42,226 nt of DNA from Hymenobacter montanus. Its GTDB lineage: Bacteria; Bacteroidota; Bacteroidia; Cytophagales; Hymenobacteraceae. Where the stretch lies: NCBI RefSeq assembly GCF_014699115.1, contig NZ_JACXAD010000034.1:1-42226 (forward strand), given 5' to 3'. Position numbers and translations under genes: made by a program. This document shows positions 34,351-42,226 of the stretch, in pieces; the first letter of the stretch is position 1, and each line of letters opens with the position of its first letter. The notes beneath the pieces are model-generated. The model had not been told where the DNA came from. It was given only the letters and a program-made list of their open reading frames with translations, and searched no databases.

Positions 34351-35184
34351 CTACACCGGCAGCCCGAGGGCTTCGCGCACCCGCGTTAGCTTCACCAGCA
34401 GCCCTTCCAGTTGGTCGAGCGGCAGCATGTTGGCGCCGTCGGATAGCGCGGTAGCCGGCGTGGGGTGGGTTTCGATGAACAGACCATCAGCCCCCACGGC
34501 AATAGCCGCTTTGGCAATGGTTTCGATGAGGGCCGGCTGGCCCCCCGTCACGCCGCTGGCCTGATTGGGCTGCTGCAGGGAGTGGGTCACGTCCATTACC
34601 ACGGGCACGTCGAAGCGGCGCATGGCGGGCAGGTTGCGAAAATCCACTACCAGGTCGGAATAGCCAAACGAGTTGCCGCGCTCGGTCAGGATCACGTGCT
34701 CATTGCCCGATTGGCGCACCTTATCCACGGCAAACTTCATGGCCTCGCCGCTCAGGAATTGTCCTTTTTTGATGTTTACCACCTTCCCGGTTTGGGCGGC
34801 GGCGATGAGCAAGTCGGTTTGGCGGCACAAGAAGGCGGGGATTTGCAGCACGTCGACGAACTCGGCCGCCAGCGCGGCTTCGGCCGATTCGTGGATATCC
34901 GTCACGGTTGGCACCCCTATTTCCCGTCCCACTTTTTGCAGGATGCGCAGGGCGGTTTCGTCGCCAATCCCGGTAAAAGAATCCAGCCGCGAGCGGTTAG
35001 CTTTCCGGTAAGAGCCCTTGAAAATGTAGGGAATTTGCAGCTTATCGGTGAGGTGCCGGATGCGCTCCGCAATGCGCAGGGCCATGTCTTCGCCCTCGAT
35101 GACGCAGGGCCCGGCCATGAGGAAGAACTGACCGGAATCGGTGTGGCGGAAATGCGGAAGCGTGTTGGCCAGAGCAGTGAGCAT
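34351..35184 (-). CDS. kdsA: 3-deoxy-8-phosphooctulonate (KDO-8-P) synthase
   Basis: KdsA condenses phosphoenolpyruvate with arabinose-5-phosphate, the committed step of KDO synthesis for lipopolysaccharide. From the ATG at 35184 the protein has 277 residues, the usual length; the longer frame to 35298 adds sequence without family features. Landmarks are MAGPCVIEG, IFKGSYRKANRSR, TDIHES, QIPAFLCRQTDLL, VNIKKGQFL and FIETHPTPATALSDGANMLPL. An intact KdsA fits a Gram-negative envelope. Confidence 0.96.
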   Translation of the reverse strand: MLTALANTLPHFRHTDSGQFFLMAGPCVIEGEDMALRIAERIRHLTDKLQIPYIFKGSYRKANRSRLDSFTGIGDETALRILQKVGREIGVPTVTDIHESAEAALAAEFVDVLQIPAFLCRQTDLLIAAAQTGKVVNIKKGQFLSGEAMKFAVDKVRQSGNEHVILTERGNSFGYSDLVVDFRNLPAMRRFDVPVVMDVTHSLQQPNQASGVTGGQPALIETIAKAAIAVGADGLFIETHPTPATALSDGANMLPLDQLEGLLVKLTRVREALGLPV

Positions 35185-35279
35185 GGTCGAGGAAGAACTC
35201 CAACCAAGGGCTGGAAATTTTGTGAGCGATATTCCGGGGTAAGGCGCGCACGGGGCACCAACCGAAAGTTGGCGGGCCG

Positions 35280-35888
35280 TTACGCTTTCTTCAAACAAAT
35301 AAACAACTCCCGGCCTTGCCGGGGCCGGAGCGAGTTTGTAGCGGCCTCGAAATGCCGAAAAGTGAAGTAGGGCGCGAAATACGCCCGGTACTCTTCCTTG
35401 GTGCCACCAAACGGTGGCTCCGGCCCCGGGCCAAAGTCAGTATCAAACAGCAACCCCATCAGCGTGCCCCCGGGCCGGAGCAGCGCCGCGCACTGTTGGG
35501 CGTAAGCAGGCCGTAACTGAGGGTTGAGCGCGCAAAAAAAAGTTTGCTCCACAATTAAATCGTAGGGTGGCGCGGCCGGCAGGGCGAAGAAATCAGCGAG
35601 CAGCAGATGTTCCCGGGGAAAATCGGGCACTCGGGCTGCCAGGGCCTGTAGTGGTTCGGGCGCCAGATCGGCAACGAATACTTGCTGAAAGCCCAGTTGA
35701 TGCAGGTATTCCGCCTCGTAGGCCCGACCAGCGCCGGGAATGAGGATGCGGGGCTGCGGCTCAACGGCCAGTTGATCGAAGTACGCGCGCAACGGCGGGG
35801 TGATGGCCTGGGCATCCCAGCCGTCGCGGCCGGTGGCATAACGGGCCTGCCAATAGGCCGAATCTAATACCGGGAAAACCGTTTCCAT
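35280..35888 (-). CDS. Thiopurine S-methyltransferase-like SAM methyltransferase
   Basis: This 202-residue protein of the TPMT superfamily has the opening YWQARYATGRDGWD, then the SAM-binding ILIPGAGRAYEAEYL, and later DLIVEQTFFCALNPQLRPAYAQQCAALLRPGGTLMGLLFD, as in TPMT-like proteins of bacteria. The natural substrate is unknown; related bacterial enzymes methylate thiols, halides or metalloids. It lies 95 bases upstream of kdsA on the same strand and is divergent from the coiled-coil gene. Confidence 0.88.
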   Translation of the reverse strand: METVFPVLDSAYWQARYATGRDGWDAQAITPPLRAYFDQLAVEPQPRILIPGAGRAYEAEYLHQLGFQQVFVADLAPEPLQALAARVPDFPREHLLLADFFALPAAPPYDLIVEQTFFCALNPQLRPAYAQQCAALLRPGGTLMGLLFDTDFGPGPEPPFGGTKEEYRAYFAPYFTFRHFEAATNSLRPRQGRELFICLKKA

Positions 35889-35910
35889 ACTGTTAAAACG
35901 TAGTCAAAAC

Positions 35911-35940
35911 TTGCCAGGGCACAGAAGTCCCCTATTTTTA
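35911..35940 (+). promoter_or_regulatory. Promoter of the coiled-coil membrane protein gene
   Basis: TTG at 35911-35913 and TATTTTTA at 35933-35940 are separated by 19 bases. This differs from TTG-N19-TAnnTTTG only in the final base. The leader to the ATG at 36014 would be about 65 bases. Confidence 0.5.
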
Positions 35941-36013
35941 CGCTAAAGGTAAGCGCTGCACTCCACCGCGAGCTTCTATTATTTCCCGCTTTTTTACGTT
36001 TAACTATTCTCTC

Positions 36014-36964
36014 ATGAACCCTAACGACACCACCGAACCCCGCTCTAATAACAGCCGCGTCCTTCTTTGGGTAGCCCTCGTGCTCGTACTGCTAGGCATC
36101 AATGGTGTTCTGTTTTACCTTAATCAACAGAAGGGGCAGAAGAACGAAGATTTGACCACCGAAGTAAAAGCCAAGGATAGCAAGCTGCAGGAGCAAATCA
36201 AGCAGTACGAAGCGTTGAAAGCTGATTTTGAGCGGCAAAGCCAGGAGTTGCAAGCCCTGGGCCTGAGTAACGATTCGCTGGAAGCCAAGATTGCGATTGT
36301 CAATGCCGACCTGTTGAAGCTTCGCTCCTTCAAGGCTAATAGCTTCTCGCTGGCCCAGCAAAAGATGTTTAAGCAGCGGGCGCTGAACCTGGAAGGCCAG
36401 CTGCGGAAAAAGGACGCCGACATTGCCCAGCTCAAAAAGGACAACGAAACCCTCTACACCGAAACCAACTCGCTGAAGGAGCGCCAGAACCGGCTGACCG
36501 ACACCATCAGCACCATCGTGCGCGCCAACGAGGACCTGACGGCCAAAGTGGGCGTGGCCTCCCGCTTGCAGTCCGAAAATATTAAGATAGCCATCATCAC
36601 CTCCAAAAACAAGGAGAAGGTGGACGAGAAGGACGAGTATAATGTTAAGAAAGTAGAGAAGGTTAAGGTTACGTTTAACCTCGCCCGGAACGATGTATCA
36701 CCGAAGGAAACCAAGGCCATTTACCTGCGCATCCTCGAACCCGACGGCGCGGCCCTCTACAATCTGAGCACCGGTGGCGGCAGCTTCATGGTCGACGGCC
36801 AGGAATCCTTCTACACCCAGAAGCAGGACGTGGTGTACGACAACTCGAAACAGAAATTGGAGTTCGTTTACGCTAAAGGCTCCGAATACAAGAAAGGCCG
36901 GCACACGGTCGAGCTGTACGAAAGTGGGCAGCTGATGGGCAAAGCCAACTTCACCCTGAAATAA
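36014..36964 (+). CDS. Coiled-coil protein with N-terminal membrane anchor
   Basis: This 316-residue protein of unrecognised family has one membrane segment at residues 16-36 (RVLLWVALVLVLLGINGVLFYL). A long coiled coil (about 37-175) follows, rich in Lys/Glu/Gln/Leu. The C-terminal domain (about 215-316) looks beta-rich (KVTFNLARNDVSPKETKAIYLRILEPDG ... RHTVELYESGQLMGKANFTLK). It probably sits in the inner membrane with the rest in the periplasm; the orientation is inference. A strong terminator follows, so it seems to be a single-gene transcript. Confidence 0.8.
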   Translation: MNPNDTTEPRSNNSRVLLWVALVLVLLGINGVLFYLNQQKGQKNEDLTTEVKAKDSKLQEQIKQYEALKADFERQSQELQALGLSNDSLEAKIAIVNADLLKLRSFKANSFSLAQQKMFKQRALNLEGQLRKKDADIAQLKKDNETLYTETNSLKERQNRLTDTISTIVRANEDLTAKVGVASRLQSENIKIAIITSKNKEKVDEKDEYNVKKVEKVKVTFNLARNDVSPKETKAIYLRILEPDGAALYNLSTGGGSFMVDGQESFYTQKQDVVYDNSKQKLEFVYAKGSEYKKGRHTVELYESGQLMGKANFTLK

Positions 36965-37031
36965 TAATTTATCGCTCATCGCTTCTTCCGATAGCTCCGG
37001 CTGCTATCGTTGCCGAATATTCTTCCATAAG

Positions 37032-37068
37032 AAAGCCCGCTTCACGTGGTGAAGCGGGCTTTTTACTG
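37032..37068. terminator. Bidirectional terminator
   Basis: A perfect 14-bp stem (AAAGCCCGCTTCAC at 37032-37045, complement at 37049-37062) has a 3-base loop and is followed by T's. It lies between the convergent coiled-coil and cphA genes and can serve both. Confidence 0.85.
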
Positions 37069-37092
37069 CCCATTATTTTGGCAGCCCCTGCC

Positions 37093-39732
37093 TTAAACGG
37101 CTGCTATCAGCGCTTCGTACTTGTCGAGCTTTGCCAGAACTGCCGAGATGTTCTCGGTGAAGAGCGTAATGACGGCCCCTTCGGGCGCCGCTTCGAGTAC
37201 GTGGTCGATAGCATCCATCTCCGATTCGATATAGGTGATGGGCAAGTCCGGTTTGTCGAGCCGCAAGCCCCGCTCCATCAGCGCTTTGATTTCGTCGGCG
37301 GTCTTGCCCCGCAGGTCGCGGTCCTGGCGCAACACCACTTCGTCGAAAATGCGCCCGGCCACGCGGGCAAAGCTCAGGGTGTCCTCGTCGCGGCGGTCGC
37401 CCAGGCCCGATACCACCCCAATTTTGCGGGTAGCGGGCGTCGCTTCCATGAATTCCGCGAATTTCTGAATACCCGCCGTGTTGTGCGCATAGTCCACGAC
37501 GACCTCGCACTTCGGAAACTTGTAGATGTTCATCCGGCCCGGGGTTTTCGCCGCCGATGGGATGAACGTGCGGAAAGCCGTTTTGATGTCGTCGCGGTCG
37601 AACCCCGCCAGGTAGCCGGCCAGGGCCGCCGCCAGGCTGTTTTCGATATTGAAGCCCGCGCGCCCCCCGAACGTGACGGGGAACTCAGCGGCCCGGTCGA
37701 TGCGCAGCTTATAGCTGTTTTTGTAGATGGTGATGTAGCCTTGCTCGTACACCGCCGCTACGCCGCCGGCTTCGACGTGCTCAATGATGCGCGGGTTCTT
37801 CTCGTCCATGCTAAACAAGGCCACGTGGCAGTCCACGGTCCGCGCCATAGCATACACCAAATCGTCGGCGGCGTTAAGCACGGCCCAGCCGCTCTTGCGC
37901 ACCGTGCGGGGCAGCACTCCCTTCACCGCGGCCATTTCCTCCACGGTGTAGATGTCGCGCATGCCAAGGTGGTCGGCGGCCACGTTCGTCACCACGGCGA
38001 TGTCGCAGTTGTGAAAGCCCAGGCCCGAGCGCAGCATGCCACCGCGGGCAGTTTCCAGCACGGCGTAGTTCACGGTCGGGTCTTTCAGCACGAACTCGGC
38101 GCTAACACCGCCGGTACAGTCGCCCTTTTGCAGCTGCACGCCCTGAATGTAGATGCCGTCGGTGGTGGTGAAACCCACTTTGTAGCCTTTGCTGGCGACT
38201 AAGTGCGCGATGAGCCGCGTGGTGGTCGTCTTGCCATTGGTGCCGGTTACGGCGATGATGGGAACGCGCGCGGTAGCCCCGGGGGGGAACAGCATATCGA
38301 CCACCGGGGCCGCCACGTTGCGCGGCAGCCCGTCGGCCGGCGAAATGTGCATGCGGAAGCCCGGGGCGGCATTCACTTCAATTACAGCACCCTTGCTCTC
38401 GTTAAGTGGCACGGCAATGTCGTTGGCCATCAGGTCGATGCCACAGATGTCGAGGCCTACAATGCCGGCTACCCGCTCGGCCAGAAGCACGTTATATGGG
38501 TGCATCTGGTCGGTTACGTCGCTGGCCGTGCCGCCCGTGCTGATGTTGGCCGTGCTCTTCAGGTACAGGGTTTCCCCCGCCGGCAGTACCGACTTCAGGG
38601 TCAGGCCCTTGCTTTGCAAGATGTCGGTCGTGTGCTTGTCGGCCTTGATGGCCGTCAGCACTTTTTCGTGGCCCACGCCGCGGCGGGGGTCCTTATTAAC
38701 CTCATCAATCAGTTGCTGAATGGTGCTGCCGCCGTCGCCGGTGACGGCGGCGGGGGTGCGCTTGGCGGCGGCAATGAGCTTGCCATTTACCACCAGCAAG
38801 CGAAAGTCGAAGCCTTCAATGAATTGCTCCACAATCACGGCCCGCGAATACTCCTGCGCGGCTTTCAGGCCCGCGACCGCATCTTCCCAGTTCATAATGC
38901 GAATGGTGGCACCCTTGCCGTGGTTGCCATCGAGCGGCTTGGTCACGATGGGAAAGCCCAGCCGGTCGATGGCCTCGCGGAGCCCTTCCTCGGAGTACAC
39001 CGTGGTACCGCGCGGTACCGGCACGCCCGCATCGTCGAGCATGGCTTTCGTGCGGTTCTTATTGCCGGCCACTTCCACCCCGGCATGCGAGGTGTAGCTG
39101 GTGGTCGTGGCCCAGATGCGCTTCTGATTGACGCCGTACCCGAGCTGAATAATGTTGCTGTTCTTGAGCGCGATGTAGGGGATGTTGCGGGAAGCCGCCT
39201 CGGCCACGATGCTGTACGTGCTGGGCCCAATAAACTCCTCTTCACGAATCTCGTGCAGTTCGTCGATGATGGGCTTCAGGTCGACTTTCTGCTCGTGGCA
39301 CGCGGCTTCCACGATTTCGACGGCTGCCTCAATGGCTCGGCGCCCGGCCCGCTCTTCCTGGTAAGCAAACACCACGTACTCCACTCCCTCTTCGCGGGCG
39401 GGATAGGACTTACCCCAGTACACCGGCATGCCCGCCATGCGCTGCAACTCCAGGGCGACGTGGTAGATGACGTAGCCCAGGGGCTCCCCATCGTTCAACT
39501 GGTCTAAATCGAGGGGCGGGCGGCGGGTCGCGTGTTTGCCCCCGCTCATGCCCTTGGGCTGGGGTTGACTGATGTCCGGGAACAATTCCATCAGCCGGCT
39601 TCCCAACCCAGCTATGGTATTGGACCACTTGCCGGCCAACTCTTCTAAATCAACTTTGGAGACGATGAGTTTGGTGTGTTTCACAGACCAGTAGCTAGGT
39701 CCGCGCATAGTGCGTAGGTCAATTATTTTCAT
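37093..39732 (-). CDS. cphA: Cyanophycin synthetase
   Basis: CphA polymerises aspartate and arginine into cyanophycin, a nitrogen and carbon store, using ATP. The protein has 879 residues. The ATG at 39732 (MKIIDLRTMRGPSYW) is the typical family start. The N-terminal domain of about 160 residues precedes an ATP-grasp domain (about 220-480; KPLDGNHGKGATI, VEQFIEGFDFRLLVV, IEVNAAPGFRMH). A Mur-ligase-like domain then begins with the P-loop GTNGKTTT (497-504). All three parts needed for a type 1 enzyme are present. No cyanophycinase gene is seen in the window. The gene appears to be transcribed alone. Confidence 0.95.
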   Translation of the reverse strand: MKIIDLRTMRGPSYWSVKHTKLIVSKVDLEELAGKWSNTIAGLGSRLMELFPDISQPQPKGMSGGKHATRRPPLDLDQLNDGEPLGYVIYHVALELQRMAGMPVYWGKSYPAREEGVEYVVFAYQEERAGRRAIEAAVEIVEAACHEQKVDLKPIIDELHEIREEEFIGPSTYSIVAEAASRNIPYIALKNSNIIQLGYGVNQKRIWATTTSYTSHAGVEVAGNKNRTKAMLDDAGVPVPRGTTVYSEEGLREAIDRLGFPIVTKPLDGNHGKGATIRIMNWEDAVAGLKAAQEYSRAVIVEQFIEGFDFRLLVVNGKLIAAAKRTPAAVTGDGGSTIQQLIDEVNKDPRRGVGHEKVLTAIKADKHTTDILQSKGLTLKSVLPAGETLYLKSTANISTGGTASDVTDQMHPYNVLLAERVAGIVGLDICGIDLMANDIAVPLNESKGAVIEVNAAPGFRMHISPADGLPRNVAAPVVDMLFPPGATARVPIIAVTGTNGKTTTTRLIAHLVASKGYKVGFTTTDGIYIQGVQLQKGDCTGGVSAEFVLKDPTVNYAVLETARGGMLRSGLGFHNCDIAVVTNVAADHLGMRDIYTVEEMAAVKGVLPRTVRKSGWAVLNAADDLVYAMARTVDCHVALFSMDEKNPRIIEHVEAGGVAAVYEQGYITIYKNSYKLRIDRAAEFPVTFGGRAGFNIENSLAAALAGYLAGFDRDDIKTAFRTFIPSAAKTPGRMNIYKFPKCEVVVDYAHNTAGIQKFAEFMEATPATRKIGVVSGLGDRRDEDTLSFARVAGRIFDEVVLRQDRDLRGKTADEIKALMERGLRLDKPDLPITYIESEMDAIDHVLEAAPEGAVITLFTENISAVLAKLDKYEALIAAV

Positions 39733-40155
39733 ATTGAGGAAGGAAAAAGGCATTTGCCCCACCATACGTAGGGACTTCCGGCTTGGCTGCGAAATGTAGA
39801 CATAATGCAGCCTAAAATCGCAAATTGCCTTGTTCGTACACGAAGAAAGCCCCGCCCCTCGCCGGGCAACTGAGCAAATAGGGCCTCTTGGTTGGGAACC
39901 AGTGGTAGCGGGCGAAACTCAGCAACTGCGGCTACCTAAGCACTTAATGTTCGTCCAGGGCCATAAGCCGGATTAAGGCAGTGAGCTGAGCATCGAATGC
40001 TTGAGGGCGTTCGGCACTCAGTGGCTCAGTGTTATAATCAGCACCTGACGCGGCAAACCCTTTACGTTCACGACACAGCGATCTATCTGCGGTTGGTAGG
40101 TTGCGCCTATTGGCGCGACCAAGCAGATACTCGCTCCGCTAGTGGTGCCTCCCGA
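39733..40155. other. Intergenic region upstream of cphA
   Basis: About 420 bases between cphA and the acyltransferase gene hold no convincing gene. A plus-strand frame of 69 residues (39997-40206) runs into the acyltransferase gene and has no recognisable content. On the minus strand TACATTTC (near 39796-39803) resembles a weak -7 box for cphA. Confidence 0.4.
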
Positions 40156-41289
40156 CTATCTGTTCAGGGAAGCAACAGTGGGTTGCAAGTCTTTTTTACC
40201 GGATAGGTAAGCTAACAATTTCGCGGTTTGGTCTCCCAGCAGCTTACTATAGCGCTTCTCGATCAAGTGAATGGCGTAGGCCAGCGAGAGCATTAGTAGC
40301 ACTAGCAGGCCGAACAGGACATACTTATCCAGGCGGTCGCCAACGCGCTGATAAATGACAAATCCAATGCTGCCATGCACCAGGTATAGAGGGTAAGTCA
40401 AGGCCCCCAAATGGCCCAGCCAGGTGTAACGCTCGAAATTGATCACTCGATTAATAATCAGCAGAAAGACGCCGAAGAACAGGGTAACCGCTGCCGCTGC
40501 CACCGTAAATGAAAAATTGGGGTCACGGAAGAAGATGTGCAAGCCGGCAATTTCAGCGCGAACACTCCGTAGCGCCAGCAAAAACGCCCCCACCAATAAA
40601 CCGTAAAGCGTCCATCTGTTGAACCAGTTGTTTTGTAGCATGTAGAAGACCATACCCGCCACAAAGAACGGAGCATGCGTCGGCTGGAACAGGTAGGTAA
40701 AAGCGAACATACCAGACGTAGGACCTGAAAAGGCGCTATACGCCAACCAAAGGGCTAACATCCAGGGCAGAGAGTGGTACAGGTTCCAGCTAATAACCAG
40801 CGTAATAAGAAAATAGAAACAGATTTCGGGAGCCAGCGACCAATAGGAAGAGTCCAGGTCCTCGATGCCCATGAAAGAATGCAGCATGGTTAGATTAAGA
40901 ACTAACTCTCTGATGTTCACATCCAGGGAAGTAGACCACCCCACGGTTCCCGGTACAGGTCCCCACAGGCGCACTACGACAAACGTCAAAGGGCAGGCCA
41001 CCCAAAAGGCGGGGTACAGGCGCTTCACCCGGGATATAAAAAATTGCTGCACTGTTTTGCCGTGGGCCGACAAGAGCACCACATAGCCGCTGATGATGAA
41101 GAACAGCTGGACGCCTAAAAACCCATAGCGGGTCACCCTACCTAGCTCGGGATACCTTACCGGGCTGAAGTCGTGTTCGGCCCAAGCCCGGTACGTGTAG
41201 TGGAAGATAAGAACGGCCAGGGCAGCAAGGAAGCGTAGTAAGTCGATTTCGTAAAAGCGAGAGGGCGCTTTATGCAGTTCTGGTTCCAA
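40156..41289 (-). CDS. Acyltransferase-3 family membrane protein
   Basis: This 377-residue inner-membrane protein of the acyltransferase 3 (OafA/YrhL) family usually O-acylates sugars of surface polysaccharides. The N-terminus EIDLLRFLAALAVLIFHY contains the R-x10-H motif of the family. GVQLFFIISGYVV and RVKRLYPAFWV follow, and about ten membrane segments run to the end (GHLGALTYPLYLVHGSIGFVIY). The start is a TTG at 41289; no in-frame ATG lies close by before the motif. The acceptor is unknown. A TATCTTTG box lies about 35 bases upstream. Confidence 0.9.
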   Translation of the reverse strand: MEPELHKAPSRFYEIDLLRFLAALAVLIFHYTYRAWAEHDFSPVRYPELGRVTRYGFLGVQLFFIISGYVVLLSAHGKTVQQFFISRVKRLYPAFWVACPLTFVVVRLWGPVPGTVGWSTSLDVNIRELVLNLTMLHSFMGIEDLDSSYWSLAPEICFYFLITLVISWNLYHSLPWMLALWLAYSAFSGPTSGMFAFTYLFQPTHAPFFVAGMVFYMLQNNWFNRWTLYGLLVGAFLLALRSVRAEIAGLHIFFRDPNFSFTVAAAAVTLFFGVFLLIINRVINFERYTWLGHLGALTYPLYLVHGSIGFVIYQRVGDRLDKYVLFGLLVLLMLSLAYAIHLIEKRYSKLLGDQTAKLLAYLSGKKDLQPTVASLNR

Positions 41290-41324
41290 TCCAATAATGC
41301 TACAATGCTGAGAGAAATGAGGTA

Positions 41325-41332
41325 CAAAGATA
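41325..41332 (-). promoter_or_regulatory. Bacteroidota -7 box upstream of the acyltransferase
   Basis: TATCTTTG on the minus strand (41332 down to 41325) matches TAnnTTTG exactly. It would give a leader of about 30 bases to the TTG at 41289, which supports that start. The -33 region has TTC rather than TTG near the expected place. Confidence 0.45.
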
Positions 41333-41565
41333 GACAGTGAACCATATCACGAAGCGGGGCCTTTCGTCACTGCCAACGCTAAAACGTGCCGCACAGCGAG
41401 CCCCGTGACACCCCTGAATGCCAATTGCAGTTTGTAATACCAGCCATGGCGGAAGTCCGCGAGGCAATCTATGCCACGAGAAGTTAGTTTCTTTCTCTAA
41501 ATTTCCCTGCCACAAAGCTATGGGATTGGCAATCTCACATCCCCTCCTGTGCTTATCTTCGTCTT

Positions 41566-41832
41566 ATGGAAGTAGCCAACCACACCATTGCCGAAGCCAC
41601 CACTACGGCTCCTTATCTGGATTACGCCGTATGCCGCGATGCCAGCAATCGTCCCGCTAACCACGTGGGAGACTGGCCGGTAGAGGGCGTTATTTATACC
41701 GTGCGCGTGGCCGAGAGCCGCGTTGAAGGAATTCCCTTGATCCATGTGCTGGGCTTTGAAGGCGAAGCCCCCTACTTCAATGCCTTTGCTCCTCATCGCT
41801 TCGAGATCCTGGAGCGGGTGTGGCTTAACTAG
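41566..41832 (+). CDS. Small protein of unknown function
   Basis: This 88-residue protein (MEVANHTIAEATTTAPY ... DWPVEGVIYTVRVAESRVEGIPLIHVLGFEGEAPYFNAFAPHRFEILERVW) is compact, soluble and probably beta-rich. It has gene-like composition and a TATCTTCG box close upstream (41554-41561), one base off TAnnTTTG. The pattern of a charged loop, G-x-x-Y-x-V and a final aromatic motif ERVWLN resembles small uncharacterised proteins of this bacterial group, but I cannot name the family. Confidence 0.65.
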   Translation: MEVANHTIAEATTTAPYLDYAVCRDASNRPANHVGDWPVEGVIYTVRVAESRVEGIPLIHVLGFEGEAPYFNAFAPHRFEILERVWLN

Positions 41833-42226
41833 CAGTGTTTGTGCGTTTTTGCCTGATAACAACACCTTATCCTAAATAAGGTATAGAGCCTAGTGACGCG
41901 CTGTCCGTTTAGCATTCGTGACATTGTACTCAGGCTGCTTGGCGCGGGCCCTGCGTGCGTCGCGGACGCTAAACCCGATGAGCCGCCCGCACAGTACAGA
42001 CCTATGCCAATACTACAGTCTGATTAGTATTTTAAAGCCTGACTGTTTCCACCGGTAAAAGCTCGATTCAGCTTGCGCACCATACCTGACAAAAATCTAC
42101 AGCTTATTTTGCTGACGAACCACTAAATAACGTGGATATAAGCAGAAACTACTAGAGTGTGTGGACATTCATCTCATCCAATCCATTGCGGCCAGTAGGT
42201 GAGCGACGGCCAGAAAGGAGGTAGCG
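41833..42226. other. Non-coding end of the window
   Basis: No gene is seen. A small hairpin ACCTTAT-CCTAA-ATAAGGT (41864-41882) lies 32 bases behind the last gene and may end its transcript. From about 42000 the sequence is AT-richer. A gene may start beyond the window. Confidence 0.4.

Noticed and set aside
37041..37055. TTCACGTGGTGAA as a parS-like palindrome
   Set aside because: It is the loop end of a terminator stem and has an odd centre, unlike the 16-bp TGTTNCACGTGAAACA form.
37078..39507. Two long plus-strand open frames opposite cphA
   Set aside because: The cphA frame has all family motifs; the opposite frames have none.
39997..40206. Plus-strand frame of 69 residues between cphA and the acyltransferase
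   Set aside because: No recognisable content, no promoter box, and it overlaps the end of the acyltransferase gene.
41907..41978. GTTTAGC ... GCTAAAC inverted repeat near the window end
   Set aside because: Only seven bases pair over a long loop; expected by chance.

Overview
The window looks like chromosomal DNA of a GC-rich member of the Bacteroidota, most probably Hymenobacteraceae (Hymenobacter or a close relative). The evidence is a type IX secretion sorting domain at the end of one large secreted protein, promoter-like boxes of the Bacteroidota form TAnnTTTG (one with a TTG box exactly 19 bases upstream), families typical of this phylum (DUF5683, DUF6438, a CheB-CheR-PAS hybrid, a Bacteroidota-type long signal peptidase I), and the order parA - parB - DUF5683 - dapB - lepB. 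The genus is inferred from gene content, not from a marker gene. No rRNA, tRNA or CRISPR array was recognised.

Region by region: (1) 1-8667 holds three large, tandem, partly homologous genes for exported modular proteins. The first has about seven WQKTYG-type repeats (predicted beta-propeller). The second is a mosaic carrying modules of both the first and the third. The third ends in a T9SS sorting domain. (2) 8668-9471 has no intact gene. It holds a 151-bp MITE-like element with 18-bp termini and CTAG flanks right behind the third gene's stop codon, a decayed IS630-type transposase fragment, and hairpins. (3) 9472-13753 carries divergent genes for a CheB-CheR-PAS hybrid and a second CheB with a zinc-ribbon-like tail. 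(4) 14025-21040 holds a membrane protein, pyrG and yidC. Between pyrG and yidC sits a visibly AT-richer island with a 99-bp MITE-like element, an isonitrile-hydratase-like gene and a WG-repeat gene. (5) 21041-24023 is a largely non-coding stretch, a DUF937-like membrane protein whose 3' part is degraded, and a small DUF6438 exported protein. (6) 24106-31407 has a divergent peptide-type ABC substrate-binding lipoprotein, then parA, a DUF433/DUF5615 toxin-antitoxin-like pair lying between parA and parB, parB, a DUF5683 protein, dapB and lepB. (7) 31620-39732 has ung, apaG, two methyltransferases, an STM3941-like protein, kdsA, a coiled-coil membrane protein and a cyanophycin synthetase. (8) 39733 to the end has an acyltransferase-3 membrane protein and a small conserved-looking protein.

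How the genes fit together: most of 24-40 kb is housekeeping: chromosome segregation (ParA/ParB), lysine and peptidoglycan precursor synthesis (DapB), protein export (LepB, YidC), CTP synthesis (PyrG), DNA repair (Ung), lipopolysaccharide KDO synthesis (KdsA) and nitrogen/carbon storage (CphA). The accessory layer is the exported-protein paralogue cluster, the pyrG-yidC island, the toxin-antitoxin-like insertion in the par locus and several MITE-like or simple-sequence repeats. Many CDS starts were moved downstream from the longest open frame, for the reasons given in each entry.
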